A DNA stretch of 64,000 nucleotides, taken from the NCBI RefSeq assembly GCF_017377775.1, contig NZ_JAFVLN010000002.1, positions 744,001-808,000 on the forward strand, given 5' to 3'. This stretch comes from Streptomyces sp. VRA16 Mangrove soil. Its GTDB lineage: Bacteria; Actinomycetota; Actinomycetes; Streptomycetales; Streptomycetaceae. The position numbers and the translations under genes were made by a program. The first letter of the stretch is position 1. Each line of letters begins with the position of its first letter. Shown in pieces: positions 26,443-35,190 of the stretch. The notes beneath the pieces are model-generated. The model saw only the letters and a list, made by a program, of their open reading frames with translations, had not been told where the DNA came from and searched no databases.

Positions 26443-27374
26443 CGACCCACCGGCTGCCCTTCTCCCTCCCCCGGCTCGGTATCGGCACCGCACCGCTCGG
26501 CGGCCTCTTCGAGGAGGTCACCGAGGAGGCCGCGGCGGCGACCCTCAAGGCCGCGGCCGACGAGGGCATCACGTACTTCGACACCGCGCCCCGCTACGGC
26601 CACGGCCAGGCCGAGAGTCGCCTGGGCCGGCTGCTCGCCCCCGCCGGGATCACGGATCCGGTCCTCTCCACGAAGGCCGGCTGGCTGCTGCGGCCCCGCC
26701 CGGACGGCTCGCCCGGCGAGGTGGTCACCGACTGGACGGAGCGCGGCATCCGCGCGTCCCTGGAGTCGAGCCTGACCCGCCTGGGGCGCGACAGCGTCGA
26801 CATCCTCTATCTCCACGACCCCGACGACTACCCGGACGAGATCCGCCGCACCGCCTACCCGGCCGTGCGGCGACTGCGGGACGAGGGCCTGATCCGGGCG
26901 ATCGGCTTCGGCATGAACCACAGCACGCAACTCGCCGCGTACGTCGACGAGTTCGAGGTCGATGTGGTGCTGATAGCGGGCCGCTTCTCACTGCTCGACC
27001 ACGAGGCGCTGGGCAGCCTGCTGCCGCTGTGCGCGAAGAAGGGCACGGCGGTGGTCGTCGGCGGGGTCTTCAACACGGGACTGCTCGCCGACCCGTCGCC
27101 GGACGCGATGTTCCACTACCGCCCGGTGCCCGCCGAGGCGCTGGAACGGGCACGCCGGTGCCGGGAGCTGTGCGCGGAGTACGACGTGCCGCTGCCCGCG
27201 GCGGCGATCCAGTTCCCGTTCCTGCATCCGGCCGTCGACTCCGTCGTCCTGGGCTGCCGTTCGGCGGCCGAGGTGACGGCGAACGCGGCGGCGGCCCGGC
27301 ACCCGGTCCCGGACGCGCTGTGGCAGCGGCTCGCCGGGGCCGGGTTCGTGCCGCGGGAGCTGCTCACCGGGTGA
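26439..27374 (+). CDS. aldo/keto reductase, L-fucose/D-threo-aldose 1-dehydrogenase type
   Basis: This 311-aa AKR TIM barrel has IGTAPLGGLFEEVTEEAA, the Asp/Tyr motif YFDTAPRYGHGQAESRLG, Lys in LSTKAGW and His in ILYLHDPDDY (catalytic tetrad), and C-terminal NAD(P)-binding VDSVVLGCRS. The pattern with GVFNTGLLADP is that of the D-threo-aldose/L-fucose dehydrogenase or pyridoxal 4-dehydrogenase group, which oxidise the sugar to its lactone. It is coupled by ATGA overlap to the 24487 gene. Its 3' end overlaps the convergent DoxX gene by 11 bp. The lactonase-like gene across O4 would handle the product. Confidence 0.85.
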   Translation: MTTHRLPFSLPRLGIGTAPLGGLFEEVTEEAAAATLKAAADEGITYFDTAPRYGHGQAESRLGRLLAPAGITDPVLSTKAGWLLRPRPDGSPGEVVTDWTERGIRASLESSLTRLGRDSVDILYLHDPDDYPDEIRRTAYPAVRRLRDEGLIRAIGFGMNHSTQLAAYVDEFEVDVVLIAGRFSLLDHEALGSLLPLCAKKGTAVVVGGVFNTGLLADPSPDAMFHYRPVPAEALERARRCRELCAEYDVPLPAAAIQFPFLHPAVDSVVLGCRSAAEVTANAAAARHPVPDALWQRLAGAGFVPRELLTG

Positions 27375-27924
27375 CGGCCTGCTGGGCGCGGTCCTGCAGC
27401 TCGTGGACGGCGCCGGTGGTGCGGTCGCGCAGACCGCGCACGGCGCCCGTGGTGTCGCGGCGCATCCGGGACGCGGACGTGCGGCCCTTCGCCGCGGCGC
27501 CGCGCGCCCGGTAGGCCACGGACGGCTTGCCGTGGGTGTCGGCGGCCGCGATGAGCAGCCCGCCGAACAGGGACGCGTTCTTCAGGAAGTGGGTGCGCTG
27601 CTCGGCCCGCCGCTCCGGGTCCTTCTCCTTCCACCAGGCGTGCCCGGCCAGGGTGGTGGGCACGAGCGTGCCGGCGAGCGCGAGCGCGGCGAAGCGCGGC
27701 GCGACACCGGTGGCGAGCAGCAGTCCGGCGCCGATGTGCACGGCGCCGTTCAACCGGACCAGCTGCTCCGGGTCGTCGGGCAGTTTCGGCACCCGGGAGG
27801 CGACGGGCCCGGCCACGGGTTCGGCGGCCGGGGCGACGCGCTCGGGCGCGCGGACGGTCTTGAGCCCTCCGGCGACGAAGACGGAGGCGAGCATCGGGCG
27901 TGCGTATTTCCTCAGTACGGCCAT
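27364..27924 (-). CDS. DoxX-family membrane protein
   Basis: The 186-aa protein has an N-terminal segment MLASVFVAGGLKTVR, then LNGAVHIGAGLLLATGVAPR and following helices of the DoxX type. The C-terminal 60 residues are basic and polar with a repeated TTGAVRGLRDRTTGAVHELQ pattern, probably cytosolic. It converges with the aldo/keto reductase with an 11-bp overlap and marks the right border of the carbohydrate locus. No operator copy lies near its start. Function unknown. Confidence 0.8.
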   Translation of the reverse strand: MAVLRKYARPMLASVFVAGGLKTVRAPERVAPAAEPVAGPVASRVPKLPDDPEQLVRLNGAVHIGAGLLLATGVAPRFAALALAGTLVPTTLAGHAWWKEKDPERRAEQRTHFLKNASLFGGLLIAAADTHGKPSVAYRARGAAAKGRTSASRMRRDTTGAVRGLRDRTTGAVHELQDRAQQAVTR

Positions 27925-28010
27925 GGCGTCCGCGTTCCCGGACCGCGTCCTGTCATGCAGGGGCGGATCCGGGCACGCATGGACGTCACGGTGCGGGGCA
28001 ACCGGCCCCC

Positions 28011-28721
28011 ATGAGAGCAGCGACCTGCGCCGTGGTCCTCGCGCTCGCCGTGTCCCTCGCGGCCTGCGGCGACCACTCCGGCTCCGCCGCCAGGGCCGAC
28101 GGGCCCGCGTCGGCCGTCACCCGGCTCGTGGTGACGACGGACAACGGCCTGCGGCTGCGCCCTGCCGGCGGCGACGACGTCTCCGTCGACCGCCGGGTCG
28201 GCCATCACTGGTCGCACCGCGACGGCACGTGGGTCCTCGACCTGAGCTGCGGATCGGACTGTCCCCGGATGCCGCGGATCGGCGTACCGCACGACACGGC
28301 GGTCACCGTCGTCGCCCGCAACGCCGGCATCGACGCGGCGGGCGTCCCCGGCGCCCTGGACCTGACGACCGTCAACGGCGATGTGACGGTGGCGGATTCG
28401 GGCGCCGCGGACGCGCCCGCGCGGCTCGTCACCCGCAACAGCTCCGTGCGCGCGACACAGCTGCGGGCCCGCTCGGTCTCCGCCGGGACGGTCAACGGTG
28501 ACCTCACCCTGGACTGCGCGACGGCGCCCCGCCGCGTCACCGCGCGGACGGTCAACGGCTCGGTGTCCACGGTGGTGCCGCACGGGGCCGCGCCCTACCG
28601 GGTCACCGCGACGACGGACAACGGCCGGCCGTACGTCATGGTGCCCACGACCGGCGCCCCGGCCGATCGCGCCCTGCACCTCACCACGGTCAACGGAGAT
28701 GTACGGGCCCGCCGGAACTGA
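28011..28721 (+). CDS. lipoprotein with DUF4097-like adhesin repeats
   Basis: The 236-aa protein has a signal peptide with lipobox LAAC (Cys at residue 20). The body carries repeated NGDV/NGSV turns (LDLTTVNGDVTVADSG, SAGTVNGDLTLDC, TARTVNGSVSTV, LHLTTVNGDVRARR), typical of DUF4097 beta-solenoid-like proteins. Such proteins are cell-surface or envelope-associated with unknown function, often near stress regulators. The start is ATG 28011; longer upstream codons are unlikely. Its neighbours do not give a role. Confidence 0.78.
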   Translation: MRAATCAVVLALAVSLAACGDHSGSAARADGPASAVTRLVVTTDNGLRLRPAGGDDVSVDRRVGHHWSHRDGTWVLDLSCGSDCPRMPRIGVPHDTAVTVVARNAGIDAAGVPGALDLTTVNGDVTVADSGAADAPARLVTRNSSVRATQLRARSVSAGTVNGDLTLDCATAPRRVTARTVNGSVSTVVPHGAAPYRVTATTDNGRPYVMVPTTGAPADRALHLTTVNGDVRARRN

Positions 28722-28828
28722 CGCAGCCCCCCGCATTGTCGGTGGCCTGTGCAATCATGCGCCGACAAGAAGCGGGGCCGGGCCTGGGGAGAGGCCGGCC
28801 CCAGTCGAAACGGCCAGGAGCGCAGAGC

Positions 28829-29851
28829 GTGAACCCGGGTGGGGATCAAGGCGGTTCGTCCATATCGGACGAGGACTGGGAGCGGTTTCTCAGAGAATCG
28901 GAGGAGGGGGTGCGGGACGCCCCCAAGGAGCCCTCGGCGCGGGCACGCATGGTGACCCGACGGCTCAGGGAGCAGTCGGAGCCACCAGAGGGTTGGCGGG
29001 TGCACAGGCTGCCGCGCAGGAAGAAGCACTGGTACGTGGTCGGGCTGCTGGCCGCCGTCGTGGTCCTGGTCCTGGCACTGCAGCCGGGGCTCGTGCCCGG
29101 CTGGTTCGGCGACGACGACGCGGCGAACGCCGGCCGGGCCACGCTCGACGAGCCGTTCAGGGGCTCACCCGCAGCGTCCTGGGAGAACGGCGCGTCCGGT
29201 ATCGACATCCCGCCTGCGGCGGCGTCCGGCTGGATGACGAAGGCGCAGGTGGCACTGGCGCTGGAGAAGACGCGGGATTTCCTCGTCTCGTCGAACCTCG
29301 ACCCCGGTGTGCTGCGTGGTCAACGGCCCGACGACGCGATCGCGTACCTCGACCCGGACCAGGACGACATGCAGACCTTCGTGAAGAAGGCGTTCACGGA
29401 GCCCGGCAAGAGGTACGACGCGACGCTCCTGTTCAGCCGGTTCGACCCCGCCAGGACGCGGCTCGTCGGCGACGTGGTCAAGACCCGCTGCACCATGACG
29501 TACAAGGAGGGCGAGCGTCGCGCCGTCGACGTGAGCATCGATGTGACGTTCGTGTACCCGGTCGCATCGGCCGAGGAGGGCAGCGACGAGGTGACGCGCA
29601 CCATCGTGCGCCGCGAGCTCGACATCAGCTGGGACGACGCGGCATGGGTGGGCAGGGACCCGACCACGTTCTCGGTGCGCAAGTACTACGTGGACTCGAC
29701 CAACGCGGGCTGCGACGTCCACAACGGCTACCTCACCCCGGACTTCGAGAACACGGAGGACCCGGACGGCCCCGCCGTCGACCCGTACGACCGCGACGAG
29801 CCGATCAGCGGGGCCGGGAACGGAAAGTGCGGCACGGCGGTCCGGTCCTGA
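28829..29851 (+). CDS. hypothetical single-pass membrane protein
   Basis: This 340-aa protein is not recognised. An acidic N-terminus (SISDEDWERFLRESEEG) is followed by a basic stretch and one membrane helix, YVVGLLAAVVVLVLALQPGL (about residues 70-90). The remaining about 250 residues, outside the membrane, have three Cys (TRCTMTYK, NAGCDVHNGYL, GKCGTAVRS). GTG 28829 has AGGAG eight bases upstream. It converges with the ketosynthase gene (6-nt gap). Similar proteins are widespread in Streptomyces with no known role. Confidence 0.75.
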   Translation: MNPGGDQGGSSISDEDWERFLRESEEGVRDAPKEPSARARMVTRRLREQSEPPEGWRVHRLPRRKKHWYVVGLLAAVVVLVLALQPGLVPGWFGDDDAANAGRATLDEPFRGSPAASWENGASGIDIPPAAASGWMTKAQVALALEKTRDFLVSSNLDPGVLRGQRPDDAIAYLDPDQDDMQTFVKKAFTEPGKRYDATLLFSRFDPARTRLVGDVVKTRCTMTYKEGERRAVDVSIDVTFVYPVASAEEGSDEVTRTIVRRELDISWDDAAWVGRDPTTFSVRKYYVDSTNAGCDVHNGYLTPDFENTEDPDGPAVDPYDRDEPISGAGNGKCGTAVRS

Positions 29852-29857
29852 ACCCGC

Positions 29858-31066
29858 TCACGCCCGCGCCAGCACCACCGCCGCGTTGTGCCCGCCGAAC
29901 CCGAACGACGTACTGACCGCGACGGACGAGGTGAGGGTGCGGGCCGTGGTCGTGACCGCGTCGATGTCGAGGGCCGGGTCGGGGTCGGTGAGGCCCGCGA
30001 CCGGTGGCACGACGTCGTCACGCAGGGCCAGCACCGTCAGGGCCGCCTCGATGACGCCGGCCGCGCCGAGGGTGTGGCCGAGGGTGCCCTTGGCGGAGGT
30101 GATGGGCGGGCGGTGCGGAAGGACGCGGGCGAGCAGTCCGGCCTCCATCGCGTCGCCGCGCGGGGTCGAGGTGCCGTGCGCGTTGACGTGGTCGACGTCG
30201 TACACGGTCAGATCCGCGTCGGCGAGCGCGGCGCGCAGCGCCCGCTCGGCCTGGCGTGCCTCGGGGTGCGGGGCGACGAGGTGGTGGGCGTCGCTGCTCG
30301 CGCCGTAGCCGGCGAGGTGGGCCAGGCGGGGCGCCCGGCGGGCGGCCGCGTGCTCGGCCCGCTCCAGTACGAGCGCGCCCGCTCCTTCGGCGATGACGAA
30401 GCCGTCGCGGGCCCGGTCGAAGGGGCGTGACGCGGTGTCGGACAGGGCGCCCAGCTGGGCGAAGCCGGTGACGATGAGCGGCGTCACGGAGGTCTCGGCG
30501 GCGCAGACCACGGCGATGTCGCACTGCCCGGAGGCGAGCAGGTCGCGGGCGGCGCCGATGGCGGTGGCGCCCGACGCGCAGGCGGTGGAGACGGCGAAGG
30601 TGGGCCCGGTGGCGTTGAGGTGCAGGGCGACGGTGGCGCACACCATGTTGGGCAGATAGCCGGTGAGGAAGTACGGGGAGACGGACCCGGGCCCGTCCTC
30701 GGCCAGCCGCCGGGCGGCCGTCTGCTGGGCCTGCGTGCCGCCGGCGCCGACCCCGGCGACGACGGCGACGCGGGTGCCGTCCCACTCGGCCGGGTCGAGC
30801 TTGGCCCGGTCGAGCGCCTCGGTGACGGCGGCGAGCCCCATCCGCACGCTCGGGTCGAGGTGCGCGACCCCGCGCTGGCGCAGCGGGAGTTCGGCCGCTC
30901 CCTCGACGCGGCAGCTCAGGGTGACGGGCAGGCCGGACAGCTGCGCGTCGCGGGCGGCGCAGGCGCGGCCCGCGCGGACGGCGGCCCAGGTGGTGTCCGC
31001 GTCGCGGCCCGCCGGGGTGACGAGGCCGAGTCCGGTGACGGTGACGGAGGTGTCCCGGCGGCTCAC
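29858..31066 (-). CDS. beta-ketoacyl-ACP synthase (KAS II/FabF type)
   Basis: This 402-aa thiolase-fold ketosynthase has the full catalytic triad: Cys in VSTACASGATAIGAARD, His in VNAHGTSTPRGD, and His in AKGTLGHTLGAAGVIE. The C-terminal SFGFGGHNAAVV is also typical. It condenses an acyl primer with malonyl-ACP. It is short and stand-alone, not part of the main fab operon. Its GTG overlaps the stop of a single ACP gene, so both proteins are made together. With the divergent acyltransferase it suggests synthesis of a dedicated acyl chain. Confidence 0.92.
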   Translation of the reverse strand: MSRRDTSVTVTGLGLVTPAGRDADTTWAAVRAGRACAARDAQLSGLPVTLSCRVEGAAELPLRQRGVAHLDPSVRMGLAAVTEALDRAKLDPAEWDGTRVAVVAGVGAGGTQAQQTAARRLAEDGPGSVSPYFLTGYLPNMVCATVALHLNATGPTFAVSTACASGATAIGAARDLLASGQCDIAVVCAAETSVTPLIVTGFAQLGALSDTASRPFDRARDGFVIAEGAGALVLERAEHAAARRAPRLAHLAGYGASSDAHHLVAPHPEARQAERALRAALADADLTVYDVDHVNAHGTSTPRGDAMEAGLLARVLPHRPPITSAKGTLGHTLGAAGVIEAALTVLALRDDVVPPVAGLTDPDPALDIDAVTTTARTLTSSVAVSTSFGFGGHNAAVVLARA

Positions 31067-31311
31067 CGGGTCCGCCGGGCGTCGACGCGGGCCGTGAACT
31101 CGGCGAGGCCCAGCTCCCGCAGCTCCGCCTCGGTGACGGTGACGCCGAGGTCGTCCTTGAGGGAGATGGCCATCTCGACGACCATCAGCGAGTCGACGAG
31201 CAGGTCCGTCATCAGGGCGTCGTCGCTCAGGCCGGCCGGATCGACCTCGAACTTGTCGATCAGCAGGCCGGTGATCAGTTCCGCGGTGGGGCGCAGGGAT
31301 GATGTGGTCAT
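31063..31311 (-). CDS. acyl carrier protein
   Basis: The 82-aa ACP has the phosphopantetheine attachment motif LLVDSLMVVEMAI (Ser in the DSL triplet), acidic helix 2 and a basic C-terminal end (VDARRTR). The start is ATG 31311 (MTTSSLRP). GTGA overlap with the ketosynthase gene shows coupling. A 70-bp, relatively AT-rich gap separates it from the divergent acyltransferase gene, so both promoters must lie there. Confidence 0.9.
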   Translation of the reverse strand: MTTSSLRPTAELITGLLIDKFEVDPAGLSDDALMTDLLVDSLMVVEMAISLKDDLGVTVTEAELRELGLAEFTARVDARRTR

Positions 31312-31381
31312 ACTGGAAGAAACCACCCCAACAGCATCTTTAGCCTTGCGGTACGTCATTTTCAGCAGAAAGTGGGATTCC

Positions 31382-32101
31382 GTGACATGGGAATCCGACC
31401 TGGCCGACACACTGCTCGGGCTGCTGGCCGACGACTACTTCCGTGTGGAGGTGTCCGGAACCGAGCACATCCCGCGGACCGGCCCCGCGCTCCTCGCGGC
31501 CAATCACTCCGGCGCCTGGGGCCTGGACGGGTTCGTGCTGCACAAGGTGCTGCTGCGACAGCTGGGTCGCCCGGTGCGGGTCTACGCGTCCGAACTCGTG
31601 CTGCGGACGCCGGTGCTCGCCGCGTACGCCCGGGACCACGGCGTCGTCACCGACGATCCGACGCTGGGCCGCGACCTGCTTGCCGCGGGCGAGCTCGTCG
31701 CCCTGTTCCCCGAGGGGTTCGCCGGGGTCGGCAAGGACTTCTCGCAGCGGTACCGGCTGCGGCCCTTCGGCCCCGGGTTCGCGACAACGGCGGTGCTCAC
31801 GGGGGCGCCGGTGGTGCCGGTGTCGATCGTGGGGGCCGAGGAGACGTATCCGAAGCTCGGTGAGATCGGGGCGCTCGCCCGCCGGTTCGGGCTGCCGTAC
31901 TTCCCCGTGACCACTCCGGTGCCGCTGCCCGCCAAGTGGTACATCAGCGTCGGCGAGCCGATCCACGCCCCGGCCGCGGCCCGCACCGCCTCGTTCGCCG
32001 AGCGGTCGGCGGCGACGCGACGGCTGTGCGACGAGGTCTGGTTCACGGTGCAGGGCATGGTCGACCGGGACCGGGAGCGCCGTACGACGCCGTTCTGGTG
32101 A
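31382..32101 (+). CDS. lysophospholipid acyltransferase-like protein (PlsC/MGAT type)
   Basis: This 239-aa protein has the acyltransferase motif AANHSGAWGLDGFVLHKVLL (His and Asp), a motif-III-like VALFPEGFAGVGKDFSQRY and the late GAPVVPVSIVGAEE block. The spacing (H-x6-D) matches the bacterial MGAT-like branch rather than classic PlsC (H-x4-D). Family enzymes move acyl groups to glycerol- or lysophospholipid acceptors. GTG 31382 is preceded by AAAGTGGG. It is divergent from the ACP/ketosynthase pair, suggesting it uses their product; that is inference. Confidence 0.85.
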   Translation: MTWESDLADTLLGLLADDYFRVEVSGTEHIPRTGPALLAANHSGAWGLDGFVLHKVLLRQLGRPVRVYASELVLRTPVLAAYARDHGVVTDDPTLGRDLLAAGELVALFPEGFAGVGKDFSQRYRLRPFGPGFATTAVLTGAPVVPVSIVGAEETYPKLGEIGALARRFGLPYFPVTTPVPLPAKWYISVGEPIHAPAAARTASFAERSAATRRLCDEVWFTVQGMVDRDRERRTTPFW

Positions 32102-32135
32102 CGCCGACGAGGCGGCCGACGGGGCAGCCGACACG

Positions 32136-33602
32136 TCAGCCGGCGAGCCAGTCCGCCGCCCGGCGCGCGTCGGCGGCGGCCCGCGCGCACCGCTCCGCAT
32201 GGGCGAGCAGGGTCATCCGGCACCGCTCGCCGAAGGCGTCGTGGTTGAAGCCGGGCTGCCGGGCGAACTCGGCGAGCCTGCGCCCGTGCTCCTCCAGGCG
32301 CCGCGCGGAGGCGGCGGCGAGCCCGGCGTAGTGGGCGGCGCTCCGCCCGGCCGGGGGTGCCTGCTGCACGTTCGAGTCGTCCGGTACGTGCGTGTCGGCG
32401 CCGGTGTTGGCGAGCGCGAGGCGCAGGGATCCCGGGGGCAGTTCGGCGGGCGGCGCGTCGGGGTCGAGGCGCGGTTCGAGCAGCAGCGGCGTGGTGTCCC
32501 GGGTCAGGGCGCGGACGAACTCGGTCGCGGCGCGGGCGGCGAGCCGGGCCACGGCGCAGGTCTGCGGCGCGGCGCACAGCGACGCCGCCGGGTCTTCGCC
32601 CGCGTCGCCGAACACGTCCCCGCCGTCGAGGTCGCGCAACCAGGCGGTGGCGCACAGGATCTCGGTCCCGGCCTCGACGGTCATGCCGTCCAGGACGAAG
32701 GGGGCCCGCACCCGGTGGACGGTGGCGGGCAGCGGCGGATAGCGGCGCAGCGCCGTGGCCACACAGCTCTCGGCGCTCCCGGTACTGTCCGTGCTCCCGG
32801 TACTGTCCGTGCTCTCGGGGCTCTCGGTGCTCTCGGTGCCGGGTCCGCAGGCCAGCAGGGCCAGGGCCTGCGCCGCCGTGTCGGTGAGGGCGCGGGTGAC
32901 GGTCTCCAGAGCGTGCACGACGACCGTCTCCGTGACCGGGAGGGACGCGATGTACGGGGCGATCCGGCGGCTCAACGCGGCCTGGCGCGCGGCGAGTTCG
33001 GCGTCGTCGGCGGCGCGGGCGGTGGCGTCGAGGATGTCGCTGACGAGGGTGTCGGCGGCGGCCGCGTCGCCGAGCACCACGCGCCGGGCGAGCCGGCGGG
33101 CGGCGGCGCACCAGTCGGCCCGGTCGAGGGTGGCGTCGCCCCGCCGGGCCGCGAGCAGCCCGGCCGCCTCCGCGTCGGCGGCGTGGCGCACGCGGCCGTC
33201 CAACGACTCGACGGACACCGGGAGTCGGGCGTGCGGCGCCAGCCGCAGCCGGCCGCCCTGATCGGTCAGCGCGGTGACCTCGCCCAGGGCGCCGGCCTCG
33301 TCGGCGGCGGCGATCAGGGCGGTCGCGTCGTCGTGGTCCAGCGGCATCAGGAAGGTGCCGAACGCGGTGCGCAGCCGGGTCGGCCGCCCGGAGGCGGTGC
33401 GCCGCACCTGCGCGAGGATCTGCCGGGTGAGCTCCTGCCGCGTGAAGGGCCTGAGCCCCAGGGCGCGCGCCGGAGCGTCGATCCAGGGCGTGCGCCGGGC
33501 GGCGAGGGCGGCGCTGACGAGGACGCTCTCCAGCGGCCACGCGGTCGCGGGCCGGGCGTCGGTGACCGCGGTCGCGGTCGTCGTGGTGTCGCTGGCATTC
33601 AT
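32136..33602 (-). CDS. degenerate cytochrome P450-like protein with Ser/Thr/Glu linker
   Basis: This 488-aa protein resembles a P450 only in its C-terminal half: ALRRYPPLPATVHRV matches the K-helix region and PQTCAVARLAARAATEF the Cys-ligand loop. The K-helix Glu is replaced (TALR instead of ExxR) and the Cys loop lacks the FxxG part. A low-complexity linker, ESTESPESTDSTGSTDSTGS, lies at about residues 260-285 and comes from short tandem DNA repeats (about 32768-32840). The N-terminal 250 residues are helix-rich and unrecognised. A start at ATG 33602 with ACGGAG is good. It follows the hydrolase gene by 34 bp. It may have lost haem binding. Confidence 0.6.
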   Translation of the reverse strand: MNASDTTTTATAVTDARPATAWPLESVLVSAALAARRTPWIDAPARALGLRPFTRQELTRQILAQVRRTASGRPTRLRTAFGTFLMPLDHDDATALIAAADEAGALGEVTALTDQGGRLRLAPHARLPVSVESLDGRVRHAADAEAAGLLAARRGDATLDRADWCAAARRLARRVVLGDAAAADTLVSDILDATARAADDAELAARQAALSRRIAPYIASLPVTETVVVHALETVTRALTDTAAQALALLACGPGTESTESPESTDSTGSTDSTGSAESCVATALRRYPPLPATVHRVRAPFVLDGMTVEAGTEILCATAWLRDLDGGDVFGDAGEDPAASLCAAPQTCAVARLAARAATEFVRALTRDTTPLLLEPRLDPDAPPAELPPGSLRLALANTGADTHVPDDSNVQQAPPAGRSAAHYAGLAAASARRLEEHGRRLAEFARQPGFNHDAFGERCRMTLLAHAERCARAAADARRAADWLAG

Positions 33603-33636
33603 GGCCGTACTCCGTACAACTCGCTCGGGGGAATGG

Positions 33637-35040
33637 TCACTTGTCGCGCAGCTGGTAGGGCTGGTTGGCGACGATCTCGCCCTCGTAGGCCGTGATGAGC
33701 GCGTTGACGCGGTCGCGGTACGCGCTCTGGCTGTCGCTCAGGCTGTCGGCGTAGGCCTGCGGGGCGTGCGAGAGCGGGTAGTCGTACGTCTCGTCGGTCC
33801 AGGCCAGCTCGATCCAGCTCTCGGGAATGTCGTTGGCCGATGCGGGCCCGCGTCCGTCGAGGCCCGGGATGACGTCGTGCTCGTTGACGAGGCTGACGAC
33901 CTGGGTCGTGGGGTCGGCGGGGCGTTTGTTGTCGATGGGCGAGCCGACGGTGATCACGTGGGTGAGCCGGTACGTCGACACGAAGTCCAGGTCGCAGGCG
34001 AGGTTGATGGCGGTGATGCCGCCGAGACTGTGTCCGACGATCATCACCTCGGCGCCCTCGGGCACGCCCGCGCGCAGCAGCATCTGCCGCACGGACCGGG
34101 TGTAGGTGGTGTCGGTGCGCAGGCACCCGTCGAACGCGCCGACGACGTCCTGCGGTGTGCTGTTGCTGAGCCGGCCGAAGCTGGTGCCCGGCAGCAGCAC
34201 GGCGTACCGCTCGGTGCCGTCGGCGCAGGCGATGCGGCGCAGCAGGGCGAGGCCGTGGTTGCCGAGGGCGGAGATGTCGTCGATGTAGCGCACGATGTCG
34301 TTGCCGGAGCGGGTGAGCACCCGCTCCAGGAGCGGGTCGGGCTCGGCGCGCTCGGCGCTGCCGCGGCCCGGGTTGAGGTGCCGGATGAACCCGGCGGGCA
34401 GGCCGACGAAGGGATCGGTGGTGGGCACGCCGCCGGCCAGCGTGACCCAGGCGAAGCCGTCGTTGGTGGGGTTCTCGTCGAGCAGCCCGTTCAGCGCGAG
34501 CAGTTCCATGAGTACGGGGCTGACGGTGGTGAGGGTGCGGGTGACGCCGAGCAGATCGGTCAGCTCCCGCACGGCGCGCAGCGCTTCGACCCTGCGGCCC
34601 GCGACGACGGCGTCGGTGAACCGCTTGGCGAGCGGCGCGGCCAGATTGGGGTGGGCGCGGGCCGCGGCCTCGATGCGCAGCGCGAACGCGTCGACCGCCA
34701 TCGCCACGGCGGCCGGCCTGCGCCGCGCCATGGCGCCCACGGAGCGGACGGTCTCGCCGACGAGGCCGCCGTTGACGGCGAGGCCCAGGCCCGCCGGGTC
34801 GGTCAGCGCGCGGGCCGCCGACACGGCGGTGCCGAACGCCCAGCCGGGCCGGCGCACCGCCTGCAGCCCGACCCGCCAGCTGGCCCAGGCCGCGGTCAGT
34901 TCGGCGCCGGTCCTGCGGGCCGCGAGCGCCGCGTCGGCGAGCAGCACGGAGGCCTCGATCAGCAGCGCGGGGTCGGTCCCTTCGGCCGGTCGCGCGGGCG
35001 CCGTCGGCTCGACGGCGACGTCGGTTGTCGGGGCTGCCAT
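33637..35040 (-). CDS. alpha/beta hydrolase with lipase-type GHSLGG motif
   Basis: This 467-aa protein has an Ala-rich helical N-terminal part (residues 1-190) and a C-terminal alpha/beta hydrolase domain. The nucleophile elbow VMIVGHSLGGITAINLACDL, ITVGSPIDNKRP and SLVNEHDVIPGLDGR are typical of lipase-3-like folds. ATG 35040 has AGGTGG eight bases upstream. There is no signal peptide. It is co-directional with the P450-like gene and lies near the ketosynthase/ACP/acyltransferase genes, so a lipid ester is a reasonable but unproven substrate. Its upstream region contains 22-bp and 10-bp tandem repeats. Confidence 0.75.
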   Translation of the reverse strand: MAAPTTDVAVEPTAPARPAEGTDPALLIEASVLLADAALAARRTGAELTAAWASWRVGLQAVRRPGWAFGTAVSAARALTDPAGLGLAVNGGLVGETVRSVGAMARRRPAAVAMAVDAFALRIEAAARAHPNLAAPLAKRFTDAVVAGRRVEALRAVRELTDLLGVTRTLTTVSPVLMELLALNGLLDENPTNDGFAWVTLAGGVPTTDPFVGLPAGFIRHLNPGRGSAERAEPDPLLERVLTRSGNDIVRYIDDISALGNHGLALLRRIACADGTERYAVLLPGTSFGRLSNSTPQDVVGAFDGCLRTDTTYTRSVRQMLLRAGVPEGAEVMIVGHSLGGITAINLACDLDFVSTYRLTHVITVGSPIDNKRPADPTTQVVSLVNEHDVIPGLDGRGPASANDIPESWIELAWTDETYDYPLSHAPQAYADSLSDSQSAYRDRVNALITAYEGEIVANQPYQLRDK

Positions 35041-35100
35041 GACGGCCACCTCGTCCCTGTGCGTAGTGCGTGGAGCTGTCCACCGCGGAAGGTCCGGAGC

Positions 35101-35166
35101 GATGCCGGAGCGGTTCCGGAACGATGCCGGAGCGGTTCCGAAGCGATGCCGGAGCGGTTCCGGAGC
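35101..35166. repeat. three tandem copies of a 22-bp repeat
   Basis: Units begin GATGCCGGAGCGGTTCC at 35101, 35123 and 35145 and differ at only one or two bases near their ends. A partial unit (GGTTCCGG) follows. They lie 61-126 bases upstream of the hydrolase start on the minus strand. Confidence 0.85.
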
Positions 35167-35190
35167 GGTTCCGGGGCACCCAGGCACGTC

